This document shows positions 46,521-57,703 of a stretch of DNA of 60,623 nucleotides, in pieces. The notes under the pieces were generated by a model. The model saw only the letters and a program-made list of their open reading frames with translations. It was not told where the DNA came from and did not search any database. The translations under genes and the position numbers were made by a program. This DNA is from Gammaproteobacteria bacterium. Its GTDB lineage: Bacteria > Pseudomonadota > Gammaproteobacteria > Burkholderiales > Rhodocyclaceae. Numbering within the stretch: the stretch's first letter is position 1; each line of letters opens with the position of its first letter. Location of the stretch: the NCBI GenBank assembly GCA_029289265.1, contig JARFTX010000016.1, positions 1 to 60,623 of the forward strand, given 5' to 3'.

Positions 46521-46835
46521 ATGGACGAACCGACCCTGGACGAAGCGATGGACGAGCTCTGTTCCGCCGAGGACTTTCTCGACTACTTCGGCGTCGCCTA
46601 CGAACCCGCCGTGGTTCACGTCAATCGCCTGCACATCCTGCAGCGCTTCCACAATTACCTCGCACACAACCCCTGCGACGGCGACGACGCGACCCGGCGT
46701 GCGCACCACCGGCGCTTTCTCGAACTCGCCTATCGAGACTTCACGGTCTCGGACGCGCTCACCGAGAAGGTCTTCGCGGTGCTCAGAAAGGCCAGCGGCA
46801 CGGCCTTCGTGCCGCTGGGCGCGATCGGCCGCTAG
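46521..46835 (+). CDS. nifW: NifW, nitrogenase-stabilising protein
   Basis: The protein has 104 residues. The pattern DELCSAEDFLDYFGVAYEPAVVHVNRLHILQRFHNYL is diagnostic for NifW. It binds MoFe protein and helps it against oxygen damage or in maturation. There is a 14-base gap to nifV and an 18-base gap to nifZ. Confidence 0.94.
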   Translation: MDEPTLDEAMDELCSAEDFLDYFGVAYEPAVVHVNRLHILQRFHNYLAHNPCDGDDATRRAHHRRFLELAYRDFTVSDALTEKVFAVLRKASGTAFVPLGAIGR

Positions 46836-46853
46836 CGTGGCACGGAGCCGATC

Positions 46854-47351
46854 ATGAAGACCCGGTTCGACTACGGCGAGGCGGTGCGCGTGACCCGCAA
46901 CGTGCGCGACGACGGCACCTATCCCGGCATGGACATCGGCGACCTGCTGGTGCGCCGCGGCAGCATCGGAACGGTCATCGAGATCGGCACCTTTCTGCAG
47001 GACCAGGTCATCTACACGGTGCATTTTCTCGACCTCGACCGCATCGTCGGGTGCCGCGAGGAAGAGCTCATCCCCGCCGATGCGCCGTGGGCGCCGAGCC
47101 GCTTCGAATCGCGCGACAAGGTGGTGGCCGGGCGCAGCTTCGCGGTGCGCGGCGAGGTCGTGGTCGAGCGGGGCGCGCTCGGCGAGGTGATCCGGGTCGT
47201 GCGCGACCTGCCCGAGGGCGTGCATTACCACGTCAATTTCCCCGGACACATGCTCGTCATTCCCGAAGCCTCGCTCGAGCCGCTGCCCCGCCCGCCCGCG
47301 CGCAGCCGAACGCCGGCGCTTGCCACCGGCCACGAGGAGGACGCCGCATGA
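46854..47351 (+). CDS. nifZ: NifZ, MoFe protein P-cluster maturation factor
   Basis: The protein has 165 residues. The NifZ pattern is RFDYGEAVRVTRNVRDDGTYPG, GDLLVRRGSIGTVIEIGTFLQDQVIYTVHF and then a repeated GEVVVERGALGEVIRV half, so the protein looks like a tandem of two related modules. It helps form the second P-cluster with NifW. Its stop overlaps nifM by 4 bases. Confidence 0.93.
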   Translation: MKTRFDYGEAVRVTRNVRDDGTYPGMDIGDLLVRRGSIGTVIEIGTFLQDQVIYTVHFLDLDRIVGCREEELIPADAPWAPSRFESRDKVVAGRSFAVRGEVVVERGALGEVIRVVRDLPEGVHYHVNFPGHMLVIPEASLEPLPRPPARSRTPALATGHEEDAA

Positions 47352-48199
47352 CCCCGCATCCCTACCATGTGCTCAAGGCGGCGCTGTCTCTCTACGGCAA
47401 GGGCGCCGAGACGCTGGCCGAGGACGAACGCGCCCGCGCGGATACGGTCGCGCGGCGCTGCGCGCGCATCGAAGCCGCGGTGCTGTCCAGTGGCGAGGCC
47501 GGCGGAGTCTGCCTCGCCCCGGACGCGCTCGACCAGGCCGCGGGCGAGATCCGCAGCCGCTTCGACAACGCCGACGCCTTCCACGCCAGTCTCGACAACG
47601 CCGGCCTCGACGAGGACAGGCTGCACGAGGCACTGCGGCGCGAGCTGCTGGTGGACGCCGTGCTGGCGCGCGTGGGCGCCCGTGCCGGAGCGGTGGGCAG
47701 GATCGAGGCCGAGATCTTCTATTACACCCACCTCGACCGCTTCCGCGTGCCCGAGCGGCGCAGCGCGCGCCACATCCTGATCACGGTGAACGAGTCCTTC
47801 GCCGACAACCGCAGCGACCGGGCCGAACAGCGCATCCGCGAGATCGCCCGACGCCTGCAGGCCAAGCCCGACCGCTTCGCCGAGCAGGCGAACAAGCACT
47901 CGGAATGCCCCACGGCCGTCGAGGGCGGCATGATCGGGGCGGTCGAGCGCGGCCAGCTCTACCCCGAGCTCGATGCCGCGCTGTTTGCGCTTCCCGCGGG
48001 CGAGATGTCGGGCGTGGTCCGCTCCGAGCTGGGCTTCCACCTGCTGCGCTGCGACGACATCCAGCACGAACGTCTGCCGGTCTTTCAGGAAGTGGCCGAA
48101 TCCCTTTGCCAGCGTCTGACCGAAGAGCGCTCGCGCGTCGCCGCCAAGCGCTGGCTCACCGGGCTGCTCGCCCGCGCCCAGCCGCAGGTGGCGGCCTGA
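47348..48199 (+). CDS. nifM: NifM, peptidyl-prolyl isomerase for NifH
   Basis: The protein has 283 residues. An N-terminal helical domain is followed by a parvulin domain (about 145-240: RRSARHILITVNE, RFAEQANKHSECPTAVEGGMIGAVERGQLYPELDAALFAL). NifM is needed to fold active NifH. Such a nifM is limited to certain proteobacteria. It is the last gene of the rightward operon, and a hairpin follows. Confidence 0.94.
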   Translation: MTPHPYHVLKAALSLYGKGAETLAEDERARADTVARRCARIEAAVLSSGEAGGVCLAPDALDQAAGEIRSRFDNADAFHASLDNAGLDEDRLHEALRRELLVDAVLARVGARAGAVGRIEAEIFYYTHLDRFRVPERRSARHILITVNESFADNRSDRAEQRIREIARRLQAKPDRFAEQANKHSECPTAVEGGMIGAVERGQLYPELDAALFALPAGEMSGVVRSELGFHLLRCDDIQHERLPVFQEVAESLCQRLTEERSRVAAKRWLTGLLARAQPQVAA

Positions 48200-48206
48200 G
48201 CGCCCG

Positions 48207-48231
48207 GACGCTGCACGGATCCTTCAGCGTC
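48207..48231. terminator. Hairpin between nifM and modC
   Basis: GACGCTG (48207-48213) pairs with CAGCGTC (48225-48231) around an 11-base loop, flanked by further partial pairing. It sits in the convergent nifM/modC gap and could stop both. It has no T-run. Confidence 0.45.
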
Positions 48232-49336
48232 AGGCGAGCAAGGCGACCGTCTTGATCTGCGCCCACATCGCGCAGCCGGGCGCGACCCCGAGCTGGTCGC
48301 AGGAGCGCCGCGTGATGCGCGCAACCAGCGGCGTGCCGGCGGCATCGAGGCGCACCAGCACGTGGGCCGGCGTGTCGGCATCGGCCAGCGCGGTGACCGT
48401 GACCGGCAGCAGGTTGGTGATGCTGGTGTCGGCGGCGCGCGAGCGCGCGAGGCTCACGTCGCGGGCATGCACGCGGAAGCGCAGGCGCCGCCCGGGCGCC
48501 TCGGGGCGGCGCGCGACCAGCACTTGGCCGCCCGCGAAGTCGAGCCGGGTGAGGTGGTAGCGCTCGTCGTGGGCGCCGACCTGGGCCTCGATGACGACGC
48601 CGGCCTCGTCGCTGAAGGCGGTCGGCAGGTCGAGCCGGGCCAGAGTGTCGACCAGCCCGCCCTCGGCGATGGCGCGGCCCTGGTCGAGCAGCACGACGTG
48701 GTCGGCCAGCCGCGCGACCTCGTCGGGCGAGTGGCTCACGTAGAGCACCGGCACCTCGAGCTCGTCGTGCAGGCGCTCCAGATAGGGCAGGATCTCGTGC
48801 TTGCGCTTGAGGTCGAGCGCGGCGAGCGGCTCGTCCATCAGCAACAGGCGCGGGCTGGTCGCGAGCGCGCGCGCGATCGCGACGCGCTGGCGCTCGCCGC
48901 CGGACAGCGTCGCCGGCGCGCGTCCGAGCAGGTGGCCGATGCCGAGCAGCTCGACCGCCGCCTCCAGCGAGACGCGACGCTCGGTGCGGGCGACGCGGCG
49001 CTGGCCGAAGGCGAGGTTCTGTGCCACCGTCAGGTGCGGAAACAGGCTCGCCTCCTGGAACACGTAGCCGAGCGGGCGCCGGTGGGTCGGCACGAACAGG
49101 CCGCGGGCGCTGTCCTCCCAGACCTCGTCGCCGAAGGCCAGATGCACCGCCTCGCCGCGCTGCAGGCCGGCGATGCAGCGCAGCAGCGTGGTCTTGCCCG
49201 AGCCCGAGTGGCCGAACAAGGCGGTGACGCCGCGGCCCGGCAGAGCGAGGTCGACGTCGAGCACGAAGCCCGGCCAATCGACGCGGAAGCGCGCCGCGAT
49301 GGATCGCGCGGCAGCCGCCGCCGGGCTCAACGCCAT
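48230..49336 (-). CDS. modC: ModC, molybdate ABC transporter ATP-binding protein
   Basis: The protein has 368 residues. Walker A is [12 protein letters not shown], the ABC signature is [15 protein letters not shown], and Walker B is [13 protein letters not shown]-terminal TOBE-type regions ([27 protein letters not shown]) bind molybdate in this subfamily. It powers molybdate import. Its start overlaps modB by 10 bases. Confidence 0.95.
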   Translation of the reverse strand: MALSPAAAAARSIAARFRVDWPGFVLDVDLALPGRGVTALFGHSGSGKTTLLRCIAGLQRGEAVHLAFGDEVWEDSARGLFVPTHRRPLGYVFQEASLFPHLTVAQNLAFGQRRVARTERRVSLEAAVELLGIGHLLGRAPATLSGGERQRVAIARALATSPRLLLMDEPLAALDLKRKHEILPYLERLHDELEVPVLYVSHSPDEVARLADHVVLLDQGRAIAEGGLVDTLARLDLPTAFSDEAGVVIEAQVGAHDERYHLTRLDFAGGQVLVARRPEAPGRRLRFRVHARDVSLARSRAADTSITNLLPVTVTALADADTPAHVLVRLDAAGTPLVARITRRSCDQLGVAPGCAMWAQIKTVALLA

Positions 49337-50013
49337 GCCTTCACCCCCTTGCGCGTGTAGAGCGCGAGCAGCACCACGAAGCTGAACACCAGCATGCCGC
49401 CGGCGAGCAGGTGCGCCTCGGCGTACTCGAGCGCCTCGACGTGGTCGTAGATCGCGACCGAGACGACGCGCGTGCGCTCCGGGATGTTGCCGCCGATCAT
49501 CAGCACCACGCCGAACTCGCCGACGGTGTGGGCGAAACCGAGGATCGAGGCGGTGACGAAGCCTGGGCGCGCGAGCGGCACGACCACCGTGAAGAAGGTG
49601 TCCCACGGCCCGGCGCGCAGCGTCGCGGCGGCCTCGAGCATGCGCTCGCCGACCGCCTCAAAGGCGTTTTGCAGCGGCTGCACGACGAAGGGCATCGAGT
49701 AGAAGACCGAGCCGACCACCAGACCGGCGAAGGTGAAGGGCAGCAGGCCGATGCCGAGCGCCTCGGTGACGCGCCCGACCGGCCCCTGCGGGCCCATCGC
49801 CACCAGCAGGTAGAAGCCGAGCACGGTCGGCGGCAGCACCAGCGGCAGCGCCACCACCGCGCCTACGGGGCCCTTCCAGCGCGAGCGCGTGCGGGCGAGC
49901 CACCACGCGAGCGGCGTGCCGACGAGGAGCAGGATCACCGTCGTGACGGTGGCAAGCCGCAGGGTGAGCCAGACCGCCGCCCAGTCGGCCGTCGAGAGTG
50001 CGTCGATCGCCAT
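49327..50013 (-). CDS. modB: ModB, molybdate ABC transporter permease
   Basis: The protein has 228 residues with five to six membrane helices. The EAA-like loop that contacts ModC is [26 protein letters not shown]. Typical ModB segments are [13 protein letters not shown] and [20 protein letters not shown]. It lies between modA and modC. Confidence 0.95.
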   Translation of the reverse strand: MAIDALSTADWAAVWLTLRLATVTTVILLLVGTPLAWWLARTRSRWKGPVGAVVALPLVLPPTVLGFYLLVAMGPQGPVGRVTEALGIGLLPFTFAGLVVGSVFYSMPFVVQPLQNAFEAVGERMLEAAATLRAGPWDTFFTVVVPLARPGFVTASILGFAHTVGEFGVVLMIGGNIPERTRVVSVAIYDHVEALEYAEAHLLAGGMLVFSFVVLLALYTRKGVKAWR

Positions 50014-50044
50014 GGCTCCTCCGGTTTCCGTTGCCGCGCGCGCG

Positions 50045-50827
50045 TCAGCGCGCTGCCTCGCCCGGCAGGGCGAAGCCGTAGCGGGTCATGATCGCGCGCG
50101 CCTCGGGGCCGTCCATGAAGGCCGCGAAGTCGTGCGCGAGCGCGTTGTCGGCGGCGCGCCGGGTGATCACGAAGCCCTGCTCCAGCGGCTCGTGCAGCGC
50201 GTCGTCGATGAGGTGGTAGCCGCCGGCCTGGGCAAGCGTCGGGTTGAGCGCCAGCGCCAGCGCGATGACGCCGACCCCGGCGTTGCCGGTCTGCACGAAC
50301 TGGGCGGTCTGGGCGATGTTCTCGCCCTGCACGATGCGCCCCTGCAGCGCCTCCCAGACGCCGGCCGCGCGCAGCGCCTCCTCGGCGCGCATGCCGTAGG
50401 GGGCGTGACGGGGGTTGGCGATCGCGATGCGGCCGAGCGCCGGGTCGGCGAGGTCGGCGAGCGTGAGCCGCGTCGCGTCGTGGGTGCTGCTCCACAGCAC
50501 GATGCGGCCCACCGCGTAGGGGCGGGTCGGCCCGGCGGTCAGACCGTGCGCCTCGAGCGCGCGCGGGAAGGCGATGTCGGCCGAGAAGTAGAGGTCGAAC
50601 GGCGCGCCCTGGCGGATCTGCGTGTGGAACTTCCCCGACGAGCCGTAGATGACGTCGACGCGGGCCTCGGGCCGCTCGGCGCGAAAGGCCGCGACGATCT
50701 CGTCCATCGCGAACTTGAGGTCGGCGGCGGCGACGATTGTGATCGCGCCGCCGGCCTGGGCCGGCGCGCCGGCGACGAATGCGAGCGCGGCGGCGCAGGC
50801 GGCGAGCAGTCGGGCAAAGGGTCTCAT
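50045..50827 (-). CDS. modA: ModA, periplasmic molybdate-binding protein
   Basis: The protein has 260 residues with a signal peptide ([25 protein letters not shown]). [43 protein letters not shown] and the later [13 protein letters not shown] provide the oxyanion pocket. It captures molybdate or tungstate for ModBC. It starts 34 bases after modE. Confidence 0.93.
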   Translation of the reverse strand: MRPFARLLAACAAALAFVAGAPAQAGGAITIVAAADLKFAMDEIVAAFRAERPEARVDVIYGSSGKFHTQIRQGAPFDLYFSADIAFPRALEAHGLTAGPTRPYAVGRIVLWSSTHDATRLTLADLADPALGRIAIANPRHAPYGMRAEEALRAAGVWEALQGRIVQGENIAQTAQFVQTGNAGVGVIALALALNPTLAQAGGYHLIDDALHEPLEQGFVITRRAADNALAHDFAAFMDGPEARAIMTRYGFALPGEAAR

Positions 50828-50861
50828 GGCGGTTCCTCGTAAGGGAGTCCGGATCGGTGCG

Positions 50862-51680
50862 TCAGTCGAAGGCCGCGACGATCACGCTCGACGACTTGAA
50901 CAGGGCGCAGGCCGGGCTCCCTTGGGCGAGCCCGAGCGCCTCGCGGCTGGCGCGGCTGACCACCGCGGTGATGCGCTTGCCCGCGGGCAGGGCAACGGTG
51001 ATCTCGTCGTTCACCGAGCCCTCGTGGATCGCCGCGACCTCGCCCCAGAACTGGTTGCGCGCCGTGTAGCGCACGTCGCGCTCGGTTGCGATCAGCACCG
51101 ACGAGGACTTGACGAAGGCGAGCGCCTCCTTGCCGATCGCCAGCCCGAGCCGCTCCGCGCTCGCCCGGGTGATCACGGCGACGAGCTCGGTGTCGCGGTC
51201 GAGCGCGAGGCGCACCTCGTAATCGACCTCGCCGTTGCGCAGCGCCACGACCGTCCCGGAGAACTGGTTGCGGGCGCTGGTCCGGAGCGACATGCGCTGC
51301 ATCAGCCGCCGGAAGTCGTCGATGCCGGCGGCACCGCCGGCGAGCCCGCCTGCGGCGCGCTCGAGCGCATGCCGGGTCTCGAGCTCGAGCGCTCTATACA
51401 TCGCGATCACGCGCCGGCCGTAGTCGGTGAGCTGCGTGCCGCCGCCCTGGCGCCCGCCGGTCACGCGCGCCACCAGCGGCTCGGGCGAGAGGTTGTTCAT
51501 CGTGTCGAGCGCATCCCAGGCCGCCTTGTACGACAGCGGCACCGCGCGCGCCGCGCGGCTGATCGAGCCGAGCTGTCCGATCGCCTCGAGGAGCCGGATG
51601 CGGGCGTCGGAGAAGGCCGGGCCGGCGGCCGCGTCGATCGACAGATGGCCGACAAAGCGCTCCGGTGCGTTGCTTTCCAT
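50862..51680 (-). CDS. modE: ModE, molybdate-responsive regulator
   Basis: The protein has 272 residues. A winged HTH (AIGQLGSISRAARAVPLSYKAAWDALDTMN, then VTGGRQGGGTQLTDYGRRVI) is followed by two molbindin domains (SARNQFSGTV and TARNQFWGEV starts). ModE with molybdate binds DNA and usually represses modABC. ATG 51680 was chosen because AAGGACG lies upstream; ATG 51701 is the alternative. A ModE-box-like sequence lies just upstream. Confidence 0.93.
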   Translation of the reverse strand: MESNAPERFVGHLSIDAAAGPAFSDARIRLLEAIGQLGSISRAARAVPLSYKAAWDALDTMNNLSPEPLVARVTGGRQGGGTQLTDYGRRVIAMYRALELETRHALERAAGGLAGGAAGIDDFRRLMQRMSLRTSARNQFSGTVVALRNGEVDYEVRLALDRDTELVAVITRASAERLGLAIGKEALAFVKSSSVLIATERDVRYTARNQFWGEVAAIHEGSVNDEITVALPAGKRITAVVSRASREALGLAQGSPACALFKSSSVIVAAFD

Positions 51681-51690
51681 GGGTCGTCCT

Positions 51691-51715
51691 TGCTGTATCA
51701 TTTGCTATATAGCGA
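51691..51715 (-). promoter_or_regulatory. ModE-box-like site upstream of modE
   Basis: On the minus strand CGCTATATAGC begins a sequence that continues AAATGATACAGC, resembling the ModE operator (TATATA dyads). It matches a second copy before the small molbindin gene at 17 or so of 23 positions. Confidence 0.55.
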
Positions 51716-51808
51716 GTTCCGTGCCAATACTCTTTTCGCCTTCTTCGCCAATGCGCTCGGCAGCGATTCCGACGAAGCCATCGAAGGCGGCGGGATGGGC
51801 ACGACAGT

Positions 51809-51832
51809 TTTCTATGTAGCAAAGAATACAAC
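51809..51832 (+). promoter_or_regulatory. ModE-box-like site upstream of the molbindin gene
   Basis: CTATGTAGCAAAGAATACAACG strongly resembles the site upstream of modE. It sits 37 bases before the small molbindin start. A near NifA site (CGT-N10-ACA) lies at 51834-51849. Confidence 0.5.
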
Positions 51833-51868
51833 GCGTCGCTTTCGCGACACAACACCGGAAGTCCGCAC

Positions 51869-52087
51869 ATGGGTATCAGCGCGCGCAACGTCTTTCGCGG
51901 CCGGGTCGTCGCCTGCACCCCCGGCGCGGTCCATGCCGAGGTCGAGGTCGAGTTGCCGGGCGGCGACCGGATGGTCGCGATCGTCACCCGCGAGGCGGTG
52001 GCCGAACTCGGGCTCGCCCCCGGCGTAGAGGTGAGCGCCGTGATCAAGGCCTCCGACGTCCTGCTGGGGGTACCACAGCGGCGCTGA
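51869..52087 (+). CDS. Single-domain molbindin (Mop-type)
   Basis: The protein has 72 residues, one TOBE/molbindin domain: ISARNVFRGRVVACTPGAVHAEVEVELPGG, then IVTREAVAELGLAPGVEVSAVIKASDVLLG. Such proteins form hexamers that store molybdate. It is divergent from modE and shares a ModE-like site, so both are probably controlled by molybdate. It helps supply Mo for nitrogenase. Confidence 0.9.
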   Translation: MGISARNVFRGRVVACTPGAVHAEVEVELPGGDRMVAIVTREAVAELGLAPGVEVSAVIKASDVLLGVPQRR

Positions 52088-52120
52088 CGGCGAGGTCTCG
52101 GGCCGCGCCGGGCACCGGCC

Positions 52121-52126
52121 TATAAT
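52121..52126 (+). promoter_or_regulatory. Predicted -10 box for the DedA-PAP2 gene
   Basis: An exact TATAAT 54 bases before the start at 52180, with no obvious -35 box in this GC-rich stretch. Confidence 0.4.
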
Positions 52127-52179
52127 CGTCGCTCGTGCCCGCCGACGCTTAGCCCCTCACCCACCCTCCCCGCCGCCCG

Positions 52180-54202
52180 ATGCTTGCCGATCTCTTCGCC
52201 GCCTTGCTCGAGTGGGTGTCCGAGAACCCGCACTGGGCCTACTTCGCCGTGTTCCTCACCGCGGCCGGAGAGTCCTTGCTGGTCGTCGGCCTGATCCTGC
52301 CGGGCGTCGCGCTGATGTTCGGCTTCGGCGCGCTGGTCGCGGCCGGGGTGCTCGACCTCTGGGCGACGCTTGCCTTCGCGGCCGCCGGCGCGATCGCGGG
52401 CGACGGCGTGAGCTTCTGGATCGGCCGCCACTTCCACCAGCGGCTGCGCGTGGTGTGGCCGTTCAATCGACACGCCGCGCTGATCAACCGCGGCATCGAC
52501 TACTTCCACCACCACGGCACCAAGAGCGTGGTGCTGGCGCGCTTCGTCGGGCCGCTGCGGCCCATCGTGCCGGCGGTCGCCGGCATGATGGACATGGCCC
52601 CGCGCCGCTTCATCGCCGCCAACGTCGCCTCGGCGCTTCTGTGGGCGCCGGCCTACACGCTGCCGGGGGTCGTGTTCGGCGCCGCGCTGGGCCTCGCCGC
52701 CGAGGTCGCCGGGCGCCTCGCGGTGCTGCTCGCCGTGTTGGTCGCCCTGATCTGGTTCGCGCTGTGGCTGGTCGCGCTCGTCTACCGGCTGCTGCAGCCG
52801 CGCGCCGGCATGTGGCTGCTGCGCGCGACCGACTGGGGACGCAGCCATCCGCTGCTGCAACCGCTCGTCGCCGCCGTGCTCGACCCGTCCCACCCCGAGG
52901 CGCGCGGGCTCGCGGTCCTACTGGTGCTGCTCGCGCTCGCCAGCGCCGTGCTCGGCACACTCGCCGGCGGCTGGCTGGTGGGCATCGACCTCTACGTGCT
53001 CTCGGCCTTGCAGGAGCTGCGCACGCCGCTCGCCGACCGCATCCTGGTGGCCGTCACCGGCCTGGGCGACGCCTCGCTGCTTCTGGCGCTGCTCGCCGCC
53101 GGCTGCGTCTTTCTTGCCGTGCGCCGCCGCCATCACGCCGCGCTGCACTGGCTGGCGGCGGGCCTGTCGGCGCTCGCGCTCACGCATCTGCTCAAGCGGG
53201 TCGTCGCCGCGCCGCGCCCGCTCGAGCTCGTGCACGGCCTGGCCGCCGACAGCTTCCCGAGCGGCCACACCAGTCTCAGCCTCGCGGTGTTCGGCTTTCT
53301 CGCCGTGCTGATCGCCCGCGAGCTGCCGCTGCGCCGACGCTGGGTACCCTATCTCGGCGCAACCCTGCTGGTGATCCCGATCGCGTTCTCGCGGCTGTAC
53401 CTGGGCGCCCACTGGTTCTCCGACGTGCTCGGCGGCATCGCCGTCGGTCTCGCCTGCGTGGCGCTGTTCGGCATCGCCTACCGGCGCCATCCGGAGCGTC
53501 CCGTCGCGTGGCCGCAACTCGCGATGGTGGCGGGAGCGACCGTAATCGCGCTCGGACTGTGGCGCACCGGCCAATACTTCGACGACGAGCTGGCGCGCCA
53601 CACCGTACCGCGCGAAACCGAGTCGGCCGTGGTCGACGACTGGTGGACCACGGCCTGGCAGCGTCAGCCGGCGCAGCGCCACGACCTGCGCGTGCGCGAC
53701 CGGCAGGCGCTCAATGTGCAGTACGCCGGCGATCCTGCCGAGCTCGCCGCCTTGCTCGCCGCCCAAGGCTGGCGCGTGCCGCCGCAGTTCTCGGCGGCGA
53801 GCGCCCTGCAGTGGATCTCGCCGCAGCCGGTGGCGGCAGCGATGCCAGTGCTGCCCCAGGTACACGACGGCAAGCACGACGCGCTGCACCTCGTGCGTGA
53901 GTCCGACGAGGCCGGCGCGCTCCACATCCTGCGGCTGTGGCCGACGCGCTGGCGACTGCAGCCGGGCGATGCGCCGCTGTGGATCGGCAGCGTCTCCGAG
54001 CTCGAGCTGCGCCAGCGCCTGCGGATGTTCTCCTACCTGGTGACCGATGTCGCCGATGCCGAGCCGCTCGCCGCCCTCGAGGCCGATCTTGCGGGCGCCT
54101 GCGAGGCCGTTCGGCACCGTCGTGACACCTACGCATTCGAGGTCGTGCTGGTGCGCGGCTGCGACCGCGCCGGCGGCTCGACCGAAAGCGCCGGCCAGCC
54201 GA

Positions 54203-54222
<20 letters not shown>
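52180..54222 (+). CDS. DedA-PAP2-LssY fusion membrane protein
   Basis: The protein has 680 residues. A DedA/VTT domain covers about 1-200 (AGESLLVVGLILPGVALMFGFGAL, RFVGPLRPIVPAVAGM). A PAP2 phosphatase domain covers about 260-450 with KRVVAAPRP, SFPSGHTSLS and SRLYLGAHWFSDVLGG, the three catalytic motifs. An LssY_C-like domain fills the C-terminus (WWTTAWQRQPAQRHDLRV onward). It likely dephosphorylates membrane lipids. Its last 20 bases overlap the converging nifA. Confidence 0.88.
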
Positions 54223-55749
<1,527 letters not shown>

Positions 55750-55753
<4 letters not shown>

Positions 55754-57303
55754 CCGTAGCTCTCCACCGGCACCGGCTCGGGCGCGCGCGCACTCGGGAA
55801 CGACACGTCGAGCTTGCAACCGGTCCCGTAGTTGGCATCGATGCCAAGGACACCGCGGTGACGACTGACGATCTCCTGGGCGAGCGCGAGGCCCACGCCG
55901 CGCGTGCCGCCACGACTCTGCTTGGTCGAGAAGAAGGGTTCGAAAACCTTGAGCCGCAGGGCTTCCGGAACACCCGGTCCGGTGTCGGAGATCCCGACCG
56001 TGACCTGCCCGCTGGAGGCGCGCGTCGTCACGGTGAGCACGCGCTCGGTCCGGCCGCGCTCGTTCATGGCCTCGATCGCATTGGTGACGAGCTGACGGAA
56101 CAGCGTACGCAGCGCTCCCGCCTCGCCCTGCACGGGCGGCAGCGCGTGCGTGGGACGCCAGTCGACGCTGATGCCGGCAGCAAGCAACGCGTCGGTTTCG
56201 AGCATCAACACGTCGCGCAGCACCTCGTTGAGGTTGACGGGCGCCGTAACCGTGGCCGGCTCGGGCGGCATCGCTGCCTGAAGCGTTGCGATGGCGGCTT
56301 CGCCGGCCCGCTGGGCGTCGGCCAAAGCCTTCGCCAGCGGATCGGTCTCGCCCGCTGCGCCCGCACGACGGCGCTGCAGGGTCGCCGCTGCGGAAATCAG
56401 GTTCACCGGCCCCTGGAGTTGAAAGATCGCGCCCGACAGCGCCTCGCGCAAGCTCTGGTCGAGCTCGCCCTCGGAGAGCATCGCGCGCATTGCGGCAAGG
56501 CGCAGCGCCTCCTCCTGTCGCCGCGCTGCGGTCACGTCCTGCATGACGAGCAGCGCGTAGTCATTGCGCACATCGCTGTAGAGGGCATCCGGACCCGTGC
56601 TGCGCTCCTCGAACCAGGACAGCGCGCAGGCATACCAGCGGGGATCGCGACCAGGGCGCTCGAAGAACAGCTCCTGGCCCTCCAGGGCACGCCGCTGCGC
56701 GATCGCCCGCGTATAGGTCTCGCCGAGGCGCTCGCGCAATTCGGCCATCACGGTGCTTGCCGGCTCGCTGACCCCGAGCTCGGCTGCGACCCGTCGGTAG
56801 GCCGGGTTGTCGAGGACGACGCGGCCGGAACCGTCGAGCAGCGCCACGGCGAAGGGCACGACGGAGATCACCGACTCGACCAGTTGCTTGTGGTTGCGCA
56901 ACTGCTGCGCCGTACGGTGCGCCTCGGTCGCATCCCAGTGCATGCCGAGGTAGCAGCGCTCGTCGCTGCCTGGCCGACACACCGGGGTGACCGTCAGGTC
57001 GGCAACATACGGTGTGCCGTCGCGCCGTCGGTTCAGCAACCGCCCCGACCAGGGTCTCCCTGCGGTAAGTTCGCTCCACATCGCCTCGTAGACCGATCGG
57101 GGCGTGGTCTTGTACGACAGCACCGACTGCGACTGGCCAAGGACCTCGTCGCGCTCGTAGCCGGTGATCCGGCTGAAGGCCGGATTGACGTAAAGGATCC
57201 GTGCAGCGACGTCCGTGATTGCAATCGCGATCGCCGACTGCTCGACCGCGTAGTGGAAGACGGACTCGGCGATGGCTTCGGCGGAATCGGACGGATCGGA
57301 CAT
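55750..57303 (-). CDS. nifL: NifL, redox and nitrogen sensor that inhibits NifA
   Basis: The protein has 517 residues. PAS1 (about 15-130) has the FAD-type pattern IAITDVAARILYVNPAFSRITGYERDEVLGQ. PAS2 covers about 145-265. The H-box region reads AIFQLQGPVNLISAA with Gln where kinases have the phospho-His, so no autokinase is expected. The GHKL domain has QLVTNAIEAMNERG, DTGPGVPEAL and GVGLALAQEIV for nucleotide binding. NifL holds NifA inactive under oxygen or fixed nitrogen. ATG 57303 begins the family start. Confidence 0.94.
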
Positions 57304-57336
57304 GACGCTCTCTTCGTGCGAAATGGTCTTTACGCA

Positions 57337-57351
57337 GCAAGGGACATGCCA
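57337..57351 (-). promoter_or_regulatory. Sigma-54 promoter of nifLA
   Basis: On the minus strand TGGCAT-N5-TTGC fits the -24/-12 consensus, 34 bases before the nifL start. Confidence 0.8.
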
Positions 57352-57571
57352 TCGACGCCCAGCCCCCGCCGAAACGCCGCAGGCGTCCGGTGCCGCCCGG
57401 CGGACGCGAACACGGCAACTCTGGCGACGCCGGACGAGATCGCGCGCGCAAGCGGCCCAGCGGGGGTTGCATGCCGTGGCAGGCCTTCTGGTGAACAAGA
57501 TCCCGCACGCGAGCGGCGTGGCGCCATGCCGGTGCCTATCCGCCCAAAATGGGTGCATTGTCGGCCGGCTT

Positions 57572-57587
57572 TGTCGCAAACGCGACA
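57572..57587. promoter_or_regulatory. NifA site upstream of nifLA
   Basis: Exact TGT-N10-ACA in the form TTGTCGC-N3-ACGCGACAA, 220 bases upstream of the nifL -24 element. It implies self-activation of nifLA. Confidence 0.7.
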
Positions 57588-57703
57588 ATCGTCCACTTGT
57601 GTCGGGGCAGGTATGCCGCGGCTGATCGCATGGCCGTGGGCTGCCCGATCCCCTGCGTCAGTTAGAATCCTGCTTCCGCCGCCTCCGAGAGCCCTCCCCC
57701 GCC

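Larger units (their letters stand above)
57304..57703. other. nifL upstream region
   Basis: No gene. It holds a leftward -24/-12 promoter (57337-57351), a NifA site (57572-57587) and the presumed promoter of the rightward VanZ gene. A TAGAAT near 57662 could be the -10 box of the latter. Confidence 0.6.
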
